Below are positions 13,261 through 21,697 of a stretch of 64,000 nt of DNA, in pieces. Made by a program: the position numbers and the translations under genes. How positions within the stretch are numbered: the stretch's first letter is position 1; each line of letters starts with the position of its first letter. This DNA comes from Symbiodinium microadriaticum. Its lineage: Eukaryota > Sar > Dinophyceae > Suessiales > Symbiodiniaceae. The notes beneath the pieces were generated by a model, which was not told where the DNA came from, made no database searches, and saw nothing but the letters and a program-made list of their open reading frames with translations. The stretch lies in the NCBI GenBank assembly GCA_001939145.1, contig LSRX01000320.1:364073-428072 (forward strand), read 5' to 3'.

Positions 13261-13337
13261 CTGGTCGAAAGTCAGTTTTCCCTGACAATCTTCGAAAGAA
13301 CATCAAAAGGTAGCCGAATCCCGTTGGCCTGTGCTTG

Positions 13338-15953
13338 CTACCAATCCCGGCATTTCATCGGTTTGGTCAGCGGGTCGGCAACTTGACATGTCGTCGGCAG
13401 CCACTGTATCGCTGCCCTTTCGGTCTTCCTACGGAACTCCTGGCGAATGGCTGCTAAGTCCACAGCCAGTCGACGATCTGCTGGTATTCGCGGTACACCG
13501 GCACGGTGCAGATGATCATGTAGTGATCGACAATCTGTGAGGCAGATGATCGGCCACCACTCGCGTGCATCTTGCAACTTTACCAGTTTTCCTGTGAGGA
13601 GCGTTGCGAGTAATGCTCTCAGGAATTGTCCGCATTCCAGGCCCTCCGCGCACGCCATTGTTTCTGCGCCGAAGGTACTTCTGCAGACACGTTGACATGT
13701 CTGACTCCTCCATTCTAGCAAACTGGCCTTCGTCTGGTCCTTGTCGACCTCGTCGAGGTTGCCGAACATGATGACGTGTCCCAGCTGCGATGCCACGCGG
13801 GAGCTGCTCCGCTTGGCCTTGCCGGGACCTGGTGGTCCTTCTGTCATCGTCCTCTGTTTTTCTTCTTCAGGGCTGAGCTTGAAGTCCTCTTCAGCGTCCT
13901 GCTCGTCGGCGTTGGCCCATCCAGCGTCGTGGAAAGCGTAGAAGATCCCCTTGTTAAGCGGGATCGGTCGTAGGCGTACTCCTTCACTTCGATGTTCGGT
14001 GGCCTTCTTCGCGAGGGCGTTGGTGAAGCGTAGGTCTCCTACCGTAGGCGCCTTTTGTCGCTGTTGCGCCAATGCCACACCACATTGTAGGTCAGGGCGG
14101 GATTGCCCCGCCAGCCATGATAGGGCGCCCACCAGCGACCTGTTGTCGATGAGCTGTTCCTCGGAGGCTTCGGCGTCGTTGCTGGCCTTCGGGTCTATGT
14201 CCAGGGTGAACAGCCTCCCGTCGACAAACGCCTCCTGGTTAATCATAATCTCGCCGTTGCGGGTGGCGACGTGCGAACCGATGTAGTCGAAGTTGTCGAT
14301 TTCCCAATCGTCGACAGGGAACAGCTTGGAAAGTTGTTCACGTACTCCCTTGTTGGTGTCCGGGCTGGCGATGACCAGGAGGTCGTCGACGTGCACGGCC
14401 ACGTAGGCTATCGGTTCTGTACCCTCATGACCCTGTAACATGTACACGCAGGGGTCGAGGGGGCACTGGTTCATCTTGTAGTCCTTGTCGTCGAGGCGGA
14501 AGGTGTGCTCGAGCATGACAGTGGTAAGTCTGTCGTACCACAGTCTCGGCGATTCGGTGAGGCCGAAGATGCCCTTCTTTACCCGCAGCAGTTGTCGTGG
14601 GTCAAGACCTCTCACACCGCCACGTGGCTGCCTCATGAACAATGTACGTTGGATGTACACCCCGTTGAGGAAGGCGGCGGCGACGTCGCCAGCGGCAGCT
14701 TGCCATGCTCGTGAACAGCATATCTGTAATAGAAGGATCAGCGTGGCGCGCGACACGGTGGGGGAGTCTGAGATGACCCGGCCGCTGGCTAGGTCAGGGT
14801 CCTCGTGGCCTCCTATAACTAATCTGGCCTTCGGGCGCCACGCCGCACCTGGATTGGTGCGCCGTTGGGCCAGATTCTTGTCACGATAGGCCCATCTCGA
14901 GGATAGGATCCGTCCCCTTGGGACGGTGTTCTCGATCTCCCGGCTGCACCCCACATCCAACACCTCGAGTGCATCATGTTGCATATGTTCTTTCCACTGC
15001 TTGTCCTCCGCGGCGCGGAATTCTTCGCGCTTGTCGTCTGGTATAAGTTGCCACGGCAATTCTTTTTCTAATTGCTTGGCCCGCGACCGCTCCGTCTTGG
15101 CTCGCTTCAAGATCATGACCTCCTTGGCCTCCTCCATTGCTGCCGGGCCTTTCTTGCGAAACCTCTTAGTGACGGCCTGTGCGGGGATCTCGTTGGGCCT
15201 GCGTACTCCTTTGCCGTCCACCTCCATGTCTTCGTTTTCCATAGCCACCTCCTCCATGTCGAGGACTTGGTCTTGGTTCTCGTCCTCGTGCTCCTCGATG
15301 TCCTCGGCGTAGGTGGCCTTGTCGTCATAGTCAGCGTTGAGGAGCTTGTCCAGGTCATCCTTGCTGGCCCGTAGGGCGAACATGTGTCCGAGCTCCTGGT
15401 TGGTGGCCAGTCTCACATGTTCCGGTGCGCACAACAAACATCTTCCGGCTCTGGAGACCCATATATTGTTGGCCTCCTTTCCAATCACCGTTGCCGGTCC
15501 TCGCCACCAGCCGCGTTTGCTGTTCTTGGCCTTCCTGTAAAAGAAAACCCGGTCGCCGACATTGGGTTCCCTAGCTTGGACTCGGGCTCTGCCTTGTAGT
15601 GCTCGGCGGACGCGGTCGTCTGTCTGAACGAAATGGAAGGCGGCTCGGGCAGCCGTCCTCATTGCAACCTCCCGGGCGTGCTTGTCATCAACGACCACCT
15701 CTCCGTCACATGTGGGCCAAGGGTCCATCAAGAAGGTCCTCGGCGAGGGTTGGCGCCTGGCCGAATACATGTTGGGCCGGGGAAAATCCACTGACCTTCC
15801 GCAAAGTATTCTTTGCGTGCGACACGGCCGCCACCGCCAAGTGGATGTCGGCCTGGGTGACATTCTTGTCTTCGGATACTCTGTTGAATATAGCTTTCCA
15901 GGCCCCCCCTTGTCGTTCGGTGAAGCCGGCCTGCCAATGTGCCTGTCCGGCAC
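13338..15953 (-). CDS. Integrase C-terminus, reverse transcriptase and RNase H (Pol ORF of copia element)
   Basis: This open frame of 871 codons overlaps the upstream ORF by about 250 nt. Only the part after about 15715 (from GEVVVDDKHAREV) is Pol-like; the first 75 or so codons are an out-of-frame reading of integrase. In order: integrase C-terminal segment with GDRVFFYRK; an acidic linker; reverse transcriptase with DVAAAFLNG and the catalytic HVDDLL (D523, D524; 14382-14387), where copia enzymes usually have YVDD; then copia RNase H with FHDAGWAN, FGAETMAC, TDCRSL and a terminal VADPLTKP. It copies genomic RNA into cDNA and degrades the RNA strand. The frame ends in TAG 77 bp before the 3' LTR. 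Expression must need a frame change from the upstream ORF. Confidence 0.9.
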   Translation of the reverse strand: MPDRHIGRPASPNDKGGPGKLYSTEYPKTRMSPRPTSTWRWRPCRTQRILCGRSVDFPRPNMYSARRQPSPRTFLMDPWPTCDGEVVVDDKHAREVAMRTAARAAFHFVQTDDRVRRALQGRARVQAREPNVGDRVFFYRKAKNSKRGWWRGPATVIGKEANNIWVSRAGRCLLCAPEHVRLATNQELGHMFALRASKDDLDKLLNADYDDKATYAEDIEEHEDENQDQVLDMEEVAMENEDMEVDGKGVRRPNEIPAQAVTKRFRKKGPAAMEEAKEVMILKRAKTERSRAKQLEKELPWQLIPDDKREEFRAAEDKQWKEHMQHDALEVLDVGCSREIENTVPRGRILSSRWAYRDKNLAQRRTNPGAAWRPKARLVIGGHEDPDLASGRVISDSPTVSRATLILLLQICCSRAWQAAAGDVAAAFLNGVYIQRTLFMRQPRGGVRGLDPRQLLRVKKGIFGLTESPRLWYDRLTTVMLEHTFRLDDKDYKMNQCPLDPCVYMLQGHEGTEPIAYVAVHVDDLLVIASPDTNKGVREQLSKLFPVDDWEIDNFDYIGSHVATRNGEIMINQEAFVDGRLFTLDIDPKASNDAEASEEQLIDNRSLVGALSWLAGQSRPDLQCGVALAQQRQKAPTVGDLRFTNALAKKATEHRSEGVRLRPIPLNKGIFYAFHDAGWANADEQDAEEDFKLSPEEEKQRTMTEGPPGPGKAKRSSSRVASQLGHVIMFGNLDEVDKDQTKASLLEWRSQTCQRVCRSTFGAETMACAEGLECGQFLRALLATLLTGKLVKLQDAREWWPIICLTDCRSLHDHLHRAGVPRIPADRRLAVDLAAIRQEFRRKTERAAIQWLPTTCQVADPLTKPMKCRDW

Positions 15954-18900
15954 AGCTTCGGATAGCCATGCCCGTCCAATCAGCTGTCCTCGTCAGCGCC
16001 TTCTGTAGCCCATTCTCGAGGTCGGTCGCAATGGTTCCTGGGGCGCCGAAGACATTCACCCAATGCTGGCAGAAGGCCTGCTCCAAGGTCGGGGTGTCCT
16101 TTCGGGCGACAGGGATCACGACGTGATAGGAAGAGGAGAAGTCGACGACAGACAACATCTCGTGCTTCTTCCCGTTCACGTCGTGGACATACAATAGGTC
16201 CGCTCCCACTACTTGGTTGAACTGTAGGATGTTCCCAATCGCTGCCGGCTTGGAGATGGCCGGGGCTTGGGTCCGGGTACAGGTCTCGCATTTTAATCCC
16301 TTCGCCGCTCGAAGAACTTCCGGTCGGGCTCCTGCAACTCGTAGGTGGCGGACGAAGTCTGCCGCAGAGGGGTGACCAAGGTTCTGGTGTGCCCTTCGTA
16401 GGGCTGTTGCAACTTGTGCCGGGACGTTCTTATCAAAAGTTATTCCGGCCGCTCCGACCTTCTCGGCTCCTCCCTCTTCATTCCCATCGACGGCCTCCCC
16501 AATGTAGATGTCCTTCACTTCCTCGCGTTGGTGTACGCGAAGTAGTCGATGTCCATCGTTCGTGTAGTCCTCATCAACGTCGTGTCCGCACCTTTTCCAC
16601 TTGTATCCAAGCTCCTTCCACTGGGCGTCGTTGTCGATGAAGTTGTCCTCGAACACCACCGTCTTCCCCCTTCTCACATGCTCACTAGCGAGGTATTCGA
16701 GCTCGTCCTTGTGCTTGTCGTAGTGGACGTCACCAGTGTGGATCCATAGTTGCTCGCTGTCGACGGCGGCGTTCGTCCTCTTCCACCACTCATAGTCTTC
16801 CCAAAGGATAGGCTCCGCGAGGTTTGCGTGTTCTCCAAGAACATCGGCCGCGTAGCACGTGGCAGAAACGTCACCGATCTCCACCATAGAGACCTTGGGG
16901 GTCTGCGCCCTAAGTTGGTAGGTCTCCTCGGCGCTGTTGCTGTAGACGTTGGAGAGGGTGGCGAACATCACGCTCAGTTCCGCGGCCCGTTTCCAGAGCC
17001 CCTTCCTCGTGCTCCTTTTCGGCATCTCTCGTGTGCTCGTAGTAGATCTCGTCTCTGGCTTCTCCTTGGACGGAAGGGGAAACCCGAGCTTGGTGAGGGC
17101 TTTCCTTTCGCAGAGGTTGGCGTTCATCACGTTGCGCGTGGTGTAGGCCACCAGCACCCATCGTTTGCCTCCCCAGTCTTCGACGCCATGTTGAAGCTTC
17201 GGGTCGATTGCGGTGGCCCGCTGGTAGTTGCACACGTGCTTGCCCTCAATGGTAGATCCCCCTTTTCCGCATTTCCACACACCTCCTCCAGGACATTGCA
17301 CCCATAGCTCACCCCCAACATAGGCACCCGTGGACACTGCGTAGTTGTAGGTGTTGGGGTAGTTGTTGTTGTCCGTGTGGATGGATGCCGGGACATTCTC
17401 GAGTACGCTTATGGCGTTCCACCTCCCGAGTTCTCCCAGATCTTTGTGTACTTGTTGTTCCAGGAACTTGTTCAGGTAGATGACCAGATTGGGGTACTCG
17501 AACGTTCGGCGGCATATCCCGCCGAATGTGCCGTAGGCGTAGTAGCCGAACACGTGGCGGGCCCGAGGTTCCGCTGTTCCATGCATTTGTCTCTTCTTGG
17601 CGCGTGCCGAGAGTGGTATCAACCCCATGATTTCCTCAAGAGTCTCGTAGGTGAAGTCGTCCTGCGTCAAGGCTTCTTTAGCTCGTCGGTCGCACTCTTG
17701 ACCCTTCTCCCTTGCTCCATCAGTAAGGTAGGACTTGACGACCATCGCGTGGGCAATCTCCTCCGACTCCGATTGGCTGCTGTCTTCATCAGACGTCACT
17801 GGACCCCCACGACCACCACACTCATCCTGTCTGTCAACGATGTCACTGCGACAGCCCTGCACGATGTCCTCCTCGTACTCGCCGTTGTTCACCTTGTCCT
17901 TGTGGTTGCCCTGCACGATGTCCTTCTCGTACTCACCGTTGTTCACGCCGTTCTCGTAGTTGCCCTGCACGATGTCCTTCTCGTACCCGTCGTTGTTCAC
18001 GCTGTTCTCGTAGTTGCCCTGCACGATGTCCTTCTTGTACTCGTCGTCGTTCTTGTCATCCTTGTGGTTGCCCTGCACGATGTCCTTCTCATACTCGTCG
18101 TTGTTCTCATCGTCCTTGTGGTTGCCCTGCATCGGGTCCTCGTTGCGTCGGTGGTAACACCCGTCATGGTCTGCCTCGACGTAGTCCTCGGGCCCGTCCT
18201 CGCCGATGTGGCCATTTTTTCCACAATCGGGGTTCCCGTTATATTCGTGTACGTTGTTGTTGTCGAGTTCGCTTCCACTGTGGTGTCCACGTTGAAGTTC
18301 TCCAGCACCTCCGTCTTGTCTTCCAACGTAGTACGCGTCCTTCAGTGGTGCTCCGGGTTCGGGGCAACTCCGTGGCGATCCCGTAGTAGTGCCAGACGGG
18401 TCTCCAGCTCCGTGATCTCGTCCTCCACTTCCGGGGGCACATCCTGATGCATGCGGCTCCTGTTCACTGTCTCCTCCTCCACGGGTCGTCGTGCTCCACG
18501 TTTGGCCATAACGAGTTGTGGTGCCGTTGCCTTGCTCCTCGTGGTTCCATGCACCATTGACCATGCCGTTGAGCTCGATCCCGTGCTTGACACCGGCATC
18601 GGCGGGGGAGGTACAACTGCTGAGGCTTCCGGGTCGTCGTAGAAGTAGCCCCCGACGTAGCTCGTCGCCCTCTGTTCTCTCTTCTCCCGCCGCCAGGTCA
18701 CAAACCGCTTGAGGTCCGGGTGCATGTTCGTCCCGTTCCTCCGTTCCTCCTCCGATGCCCATTCCCCGTAGTTCTCCGGAATCTCCGCAAAGGGCACCCC
18801 CTTGTGTCGCCCGACCGTCATGATGGTCTGGTCGGGAGCCACCGAGTCGCGGATCCGGAGCATGATGCTTCCTCGGGTCTCCTTTGGTCCGAAGCCAATC

Positions 18901-21669
18901 CCCACTCTCTCCGCTTCCGCACGAAGTTCTTGTAGTGACATTGACGTCAGGCGCTTGGGGAAGGTCGGTTCCGTCTCGTAGTGCTCGGACAGGAGGTGAC
19001 GTAGTTCCGGTACTGTCCACTTCGCGTGGAAGGGGATCCCCAGCCTCATGCATTCTTGCTGAAGTTCCACTTTGCTCATCTTCCATGGCGCGGGCCGGGT
19101 GCTCATAACGAGGTACCGGGTCGCGAGGGCAACGAACAGCTCGATTGAAAACGCTGCGGCCAATCCACAGCACTGAGTAGCCGCCGGTCTCACACTCACG
19201 CCACCTATCGATAGTGGTAGAAAGCTCTCTCTGCGTGGTACAAGCGATGCCCCAACTCTCTCGTACATCCCCGAGTGCATCTAACAGTCTGTCCCGATGT
19301 ATAGTCTTCGAAGTTTGCCACCTAGTTGCACAGAAGAAAGACTTACGCGGGGTCACGTGGATCCTGACGAGTTTGTGCTCGGTTTCGATCCAAAAGTCGT
19401 TGGAAATAGCTGTGGAGTTCCACCATCCTAAGAACACGTTCATGTTGAGCGAGTCAGCTACCAGGGCCTCGTGGATGGCGGGAGGAATTTTCTTGGCATA
19501 GAACAAGACGGGTCTACTTACAGCGTATCCCCTTTCACCTCCATCGACATCTTCATGCTTAGATCCTTGAACAACAGCTTTCCCATGCCCCACCACAAAA
19601 CTCATGTAGGCTCCACGGGTCTTCAGAATCTCGAGCTCACGATTTCCCCATGCCTTTGGCACGGTTCCATGGTCGACCGAGGAACAGCCTTCGCATTGGA
19701 TCATCAGGGCTGGGTGTCCGGAAGGTGTCGAGGTGAGTTTCAGTTCGTTGACGTTGATCTTCCGAAAGCTTGCAACGTTGTGCTCAACATCAAACACCAT
19801 TCCCAAGCTAGCCAACAGGGGCCTCGAGAGCAACAGGGGGATGTCTCCATGGATCACGGCCGCCTTGATCGCGAGCCAGGCGTCGCCCACCTTGGTGATG
19901 ATCACGGCCGCATAGCTGGATTCATACACCCTGCTCGCCCCGAAACGAAAGGACTCTTTCTCGTTGAGGAACTCGTGGGGGTAGGCTTGATTGCTGCTTC
20001 CCTTGCTCTGGGCCTTGATATCATCCATGTAGCGCTGCAGCCAGGTCGCCCCGACGACACACCGGGAGCAGGCCGTGTCGGTGATGGCAAGAAATGGTCC
20101 TCCCGGCGCGGTCGTGAGCTCAAACACCTCATTGGTCACGTGCACACTGTGGGACTTGGAGGCCTGGGTGCTCTGGGACGCCTTATTCTTTGGACACACA
20201 GCATCCCGGTGCCAGTGCCCCTTTTGGCCACAAGCCGCGCAGTGGCTCTTGCTCTTGGCGAGAGCCACCTTCTGTTCAGCAGTCCTCCGGACAGCCTCCA
20301 CATCCACTCCACGGGCCTTCGCTGCGTCCTTGTAGCGCGCCTTCGCCGTCATATAGGATACGTAGAGGTCGCCATTGTCGTGGTCGCCAAGTTCGTCCTG
20401 TACGACCGGCTCCTCGTCGCCCTCGTCGTCTTCGATCTCCTCGGTCATGTGGACAGTGTTGGCACGTCCAGCCCGCTCCGACGGTTTCCTCATAGAGCGA
20501 TCCAAAATAATCGCTGCTTGCTGGAGCTGCTGAAGATGGTAACGGTTTCCCACCGACGCCAAAAGACTAACCTCGGTACTCTCATCGAGGTTAGCCCGGT
20601 CTACGAACAACCAGGCAGACGCGATGTCTGGCAATCGGCAGCCACATTCTGCCACCCTCGCCGATAGGCGGTTGTACTCCGCGACATAGTCCCGGAATGA
20701 CTGTGCTGGTCGCCTCTTCAGTTTCCGGAACAGGTCGCTCAGGGACCTTCCCACCTGTGTGACCTCCACGTCCAGGTAGTGCTGCGTGATCCACTCCTTG
20801 AAGTAGTTAATGCCGTCGGGGGCGCTCAGCTTGTCCACGGCCAACTGTTCGGCATTGATCCACGCAGCTCCTTGCAAGTGCTGGTACAACACCAGCGCCC
20901 GTTGGGAGGGATTAAGTTTCGTCATCCGCTCCCAAGCAGCGACCTGTCTCAGGTAGCTCCGTGCGGAGGAGCCAAGCTCTCCCCCTTCTCCTTCTCCTCG
21001 GAAGACCGGCACCATGATCTTCTCCGAAGGGCCACCAGGTCGTGGCTCATGTTCAACGCCGCCGCCTCCCGTGGTCGTCCTGAGCTGCTCCGTTCCGGTA
21101 GCCGTCGGTCGTGTAGTAGAGGACGGATCGCGGGTCGTTGGCGGGGAACTCCAGGGGTCCCACGTACTCCTGGATGTAGGTTCGCCTGTAGTTGGAGGGG
21201 TTCCGGTGGCGCTCGCCTGCCATGAAGTAGATGGATTCCAACTGGTTCTATGCCATGACCAGCCCCAGCCGTCATAGCCGCTCCAGTTGGCATTCCACGC
21301 CTGATGCCGCCACGGTTGGGACCACGAGTTCCCTCCGCTCCAGGATCCGTCTGAAGACCTCCTGGCATACCAAGAGCTTGTTCCGTTGTCAGCTGTGCTC
21401 CCATCACTGCTATTGTCGGGTGCTTCACCCCGGCGACGATCCCCACTCCAATCACCATGGCCTCCAGCTCCTGGAGCTACATCGCTCCACCCCCGACCTG
21501 GAGGGCACGTCGTCGATTGGTCCACCGGCTCGGTGGTGCTCCCACGATCATCGCCTGGTTCCGCATCTCGATTGGCCTGGGCGGCCGGGCCGCCTTCGTC
21601 TACACTTGTCGTCGTTCCCCAAGGATCACCTGGGGGTCCCCACCATGGGTCACTCTGCTCGGCCGACAT
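15706..21669 (-). CDS. Gag-protease-accessory-integrase polyprotein of copia element
   Basis: This open frame of 1987 codons starts 28 nt inside the 5' LTR. In order: a disordered G/S/W/T-rich N-terminus (1-210); a retrotransposon Gag segment (about 220-420, with YLRQVAAWERMTKL); zinc knuckle at 477-492 (CAACGQKGHWHRDAVC, two residues longer than usual between H and the last C); aspartic protease with DTA at 531-533; a protease-to-accessory linker; a stretch (about 855-1110) whose composition looks out of frame, while the real domains lie in the overlapping frame at 18342-19106; six 18-residue repeats; a 2OG-Fe(II) dioxygenase-like domain (H1431, D1433, H1494, R1503); an unassigned domain (about 1590-1700); and integrase with HQNLGH...CETC zinc motif and D1824, D1883, E1918. 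It stops with TGA just before the integrase C-terminus. Confidence 0.9.
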   Translation of the reverse strand: MSAEQSDPWWGPPGDPWGTTTSVDEGGPAAQANRDAEPGDDRGSTTEPVDQSTTCPPGRGWSDVAPGAGGHGDWSGDRRRGEAPDNSSDGSTADNGTSSWYARRSSDGSWSGGNSWSQPWRHQAWNANWSGYDGWGWSWHRTSWNPSTSWQASATGTPPTTGEPTSRSTWDPWSSPPTTRDPSSTTRPTATGTEQLRTTTGGGGVEHEPRPGGPSEKIMVPVFRGEGEGGELGSSARSYLRQVAAWERMTKLNPSQRALVLYQHLQGAAWINAEQLAVDKLSAPDGINYFKEWITQHYLDVEVTQVGRSLSDLFRKLKRRPAQSFRDYVAEYNRLSARVAECGCRLPDIASAWLFVDRANLDESTEVSLLASVGNRYHLQQLQQAAIILDRSMRKPSERAGRANTVHMTEEIEDDEGDEEPVVQDELGDHDNGDLYVSYMTAKARYKDAAKARGVDVEAVRRTAEQKVALAKSKSHCAACGQKGHWHRDAVCPKNKASQSTQASKSHSVHVTNEVFELTTAPGGPFLAITDTACSRCVVGATWLQRYMDDIKAQSKGSSNQAYPHEFLNEKESFRFGASRVYESSYAAVIITKVGDAWLAIKAAVIHGDIPLLLSRPLLASLGMVFDVEHNVASFRKINVNELKLTSTPSGHPALMIQCEGCSSVDHGTVPKAWGNRELEILKTRGAYMSFVVGHGKAVVQGSKHEDVDGGERGYAVSRPVLFYAKKIPPAIHEALVADSLNMNVFLGWWNSTAISNDFWIETEHKLVRIHVTPRKSFFCATRWQTSKTIHRDRLLDALGDVRESWGIACTTQRELSTTIDRWRECETGGYSVLWIGRSVFNRAVRCPRDPVPRYEHPARAMEDEQSGTSARMHEAGDPLPREVDSTGTTSPPVRALRDGTDLPQAPDVNVTTRTSCGSGESGDWLRTKGDPRKHHAPDPRLGGSRPDHHDGRATQGGALCGDSGELRGMGIGGGTEERDEHAPGPQAVCDLAAGEERTEGDELRRGLLLRRPGSLSSCTSPADAGVKHGIELNGMVNGAWNHEEQGNGTTTRYGQTWSTTTRGGGDSEQEPHASGCAPGSGGRDHGAGDPSGTTTGSPRSCPEPGAPLKDAYYVGRQDGGAGELQRGHHSGSELDNNNVHEYNGNPDCGKNGHIGEDGPEDYVEADHDGCYHRRNEDPMQGNHKDDENNDEYEKDIVQGNHKDDKNDDEYKKDIVQGNYENSVNNDGYEKDIVQGNYENGVNNGEYEKDIVQGNHKDKVNNGEYEEDIVQGCRSDIVDRQDECGGRGGPVTSDEDSSQSESEEIAHAMVVKSYLTDGAREKGQECDRRAKEALTQDDFTYETLEEIMGLIPLSARAKKRQMHGTAEPRARHVFGYYAYGTFGGICRRTFEYPNLVIYLNKFLEQQVHKDLGELGRWNAISVLENVPASIHTDNNNYPNTYNYAVSTGAYVGGELWVQCPGGGVWKCGKGGSTIEGKHVCNYQRATAIDPKLQHGVEDWGGKRWVLVAYTTRNVMNANLCERKALTKLGFPLPSKEKPETRSTTSTREMPKRSTRKGLWKRAAELSVMFATLSNVYSNSAEETYQLRAQTPKVSMVEIGDVSATCYAADVLGEHANLAEPILWEDYEWWKRTNAAVDSEQLWIHTGDVHYDKHKDELEYLASEHVRRGKTVVFEDNFIDNDAQWKELGYKWKRCGHDVDEDYTNDGHRLLRVHQREEVKDIYIGEAVDGNEEGGAEKVGAAGITFDKNVPAQVATALRRAHQNLGHPSAADFVRHLRVAGARPEVLRAAKGLKCETCTRTQAPAISKPAAIGNILQFNQVVGADLLYVHDVNGKKHEMLSVVDFSSSYHVVIPVARKDTPTLEQAFCQHWVNVFGAPGTIATDLENGLQKALTRTADWTGMAIRSCAGQAHWQAGFTERQGGAWKAIFNRVSEDKNVTQADIHLAVAAVSHAKNTLRKVSGFSPAQHVFGQAPTLAEDLLDGPLAHM
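16560..16900 (-). other. Unassigned conserved-looking domain before integrase in the copia polyprotein
   Basis: Residues about 1590-1700 begin VSMVEIGDVSATCYAAD, which faintly resembles motif I of a Rossmann-type methyltransferase, followed by PILWEDYEWW and later KTVVFEDNF. No catalytic motif can be fixed. It is well-ordered in composition, unlike the disordered region before it, so it is probably a folded module. Confidence 0.3.
17060..17640 (-). other. 2-oxoglutarate/Fe(II) dioxygenase-like domain inside the copia polyprotein
   Basis: Seen: SIHTDNNNYPNTYNY carries HxD (H1431, D1433); about 20 residues later comes YVGGELWV; then DPKLQHGVEDWGGKRWVLVAYT, quoted here only to show H1494 and R1503 nine residues apart. 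Known: the HxD...H...R/K pattern binds Fe(II) and 2-oxoglutarate in this superfamily, and GGEL plus H...W.G.R.xLVxxT resembles TET/JBP and prolyl-hydroxylase-like members. Inferred: a working oxidase carried by the element, perhaps acting on nucleic acid. Substrate cannot be told from sequence. The domain lies between protease and integrase, where ordinary copia elements have nothing. Confidence 0.65.
17855..18140 (-). repeat. In-frame 54-bp tandem repeat (6 units) in the copia polyprotein
   Basis: The plus-strand motif CCCTGCACGATGTCC begins at 17855 and recurs every 54 bp at 17909, 17963, 18017 and 18071, with a diverged unit at 18125. On the coding strand each unit gives 18 residues built around YEKDIVQGN followed by an acidic, Asn-rich half. 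Because 54 is a multiple of 3, copy number can change without breaking the frame. Confidence 0.95.
18342..19106 (-). CDS. SAP and ExoX-C-like module in a second frame of the copia element
   Basis: From ATG at 19106 (MSTRPAPWKMSKVELQQE) 254 codons read cleanly in the same frame as the reverse-transcriptase ORF, while the overlapping 1987-codon frame reads as low-complexity G/E/R/P-rich text. Residues about 10-42 look like a SAP helix-extended-helix (KVELQQECMRLGIPFHAKW), and residues about 52-88 look like a second (SLQELRAEAERVGIGFG). Residues about 95-145 (TVGRHKGVPFAEIPENYGEW) resemble the small domain found at the C-terminus of exonuclease X. The end is a heptad-like ELETRLALLRDRHG. SAP domains usually bind DNA or chromatin. 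The frame opens further upstream (to 19280) without sensible sequence. It may be part of the polyprotein read after a +1 shift and back, or a separate product. Confidence 0.6.
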   Translation of the reverse strand: MSTRPAPWKMSKVELQQECMRLGIPFHAKWTVPELRHLLSEHYETEPTFPKRLTSMSLQELRAEAERVGIGFGPKETRGSIMLRIRDSVAPDQTIMTVGRHKGVPFAEIPENYGEWASEEERRNGTNMHPDLKRFVTWRREKREQRATSYVGGYFYDDPEASAVVPPPPMPVSSTGSSSTAWSMVHGTTRSKATAPQLVMAKRGARRPVEEETVNRSRMHQDVPPEVEDEITELETRLALLRDRHGVAPNPEHH

Positions 21670-21683
21670 GGCCCCGGGCCGCT

Positions 21684-21696
21684 GGCTCCGCTACCA
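21684..21696 (-). other. Primer-binding site of the copia element
   Basis: One base after the 5' LTR end (CTGTCA) the sense strand reads TGGTAGCGGAGCC. This would pair with a tRNA 3' end GGCTCCGCTACCA. The TACCA end resembles eukaryotic initiator tRNA-Met, the usual copia primer; the exact tRNA is inferred. Confidence 0.6.
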
Positions 21697-21697
21697 G

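Noticed and set aside
17377..18447. Plus-strand frame of 356 codons
   Set aside because: Antisense to the copia polyprotein; its VALHDVLLVL repeats are the complement of the 54-bp repeat.
19471..20667. Plus-strand frame of 398 codons
   Set aside because: Antisense to Gag and protease; open only because of the codon bias of the sense ORF.
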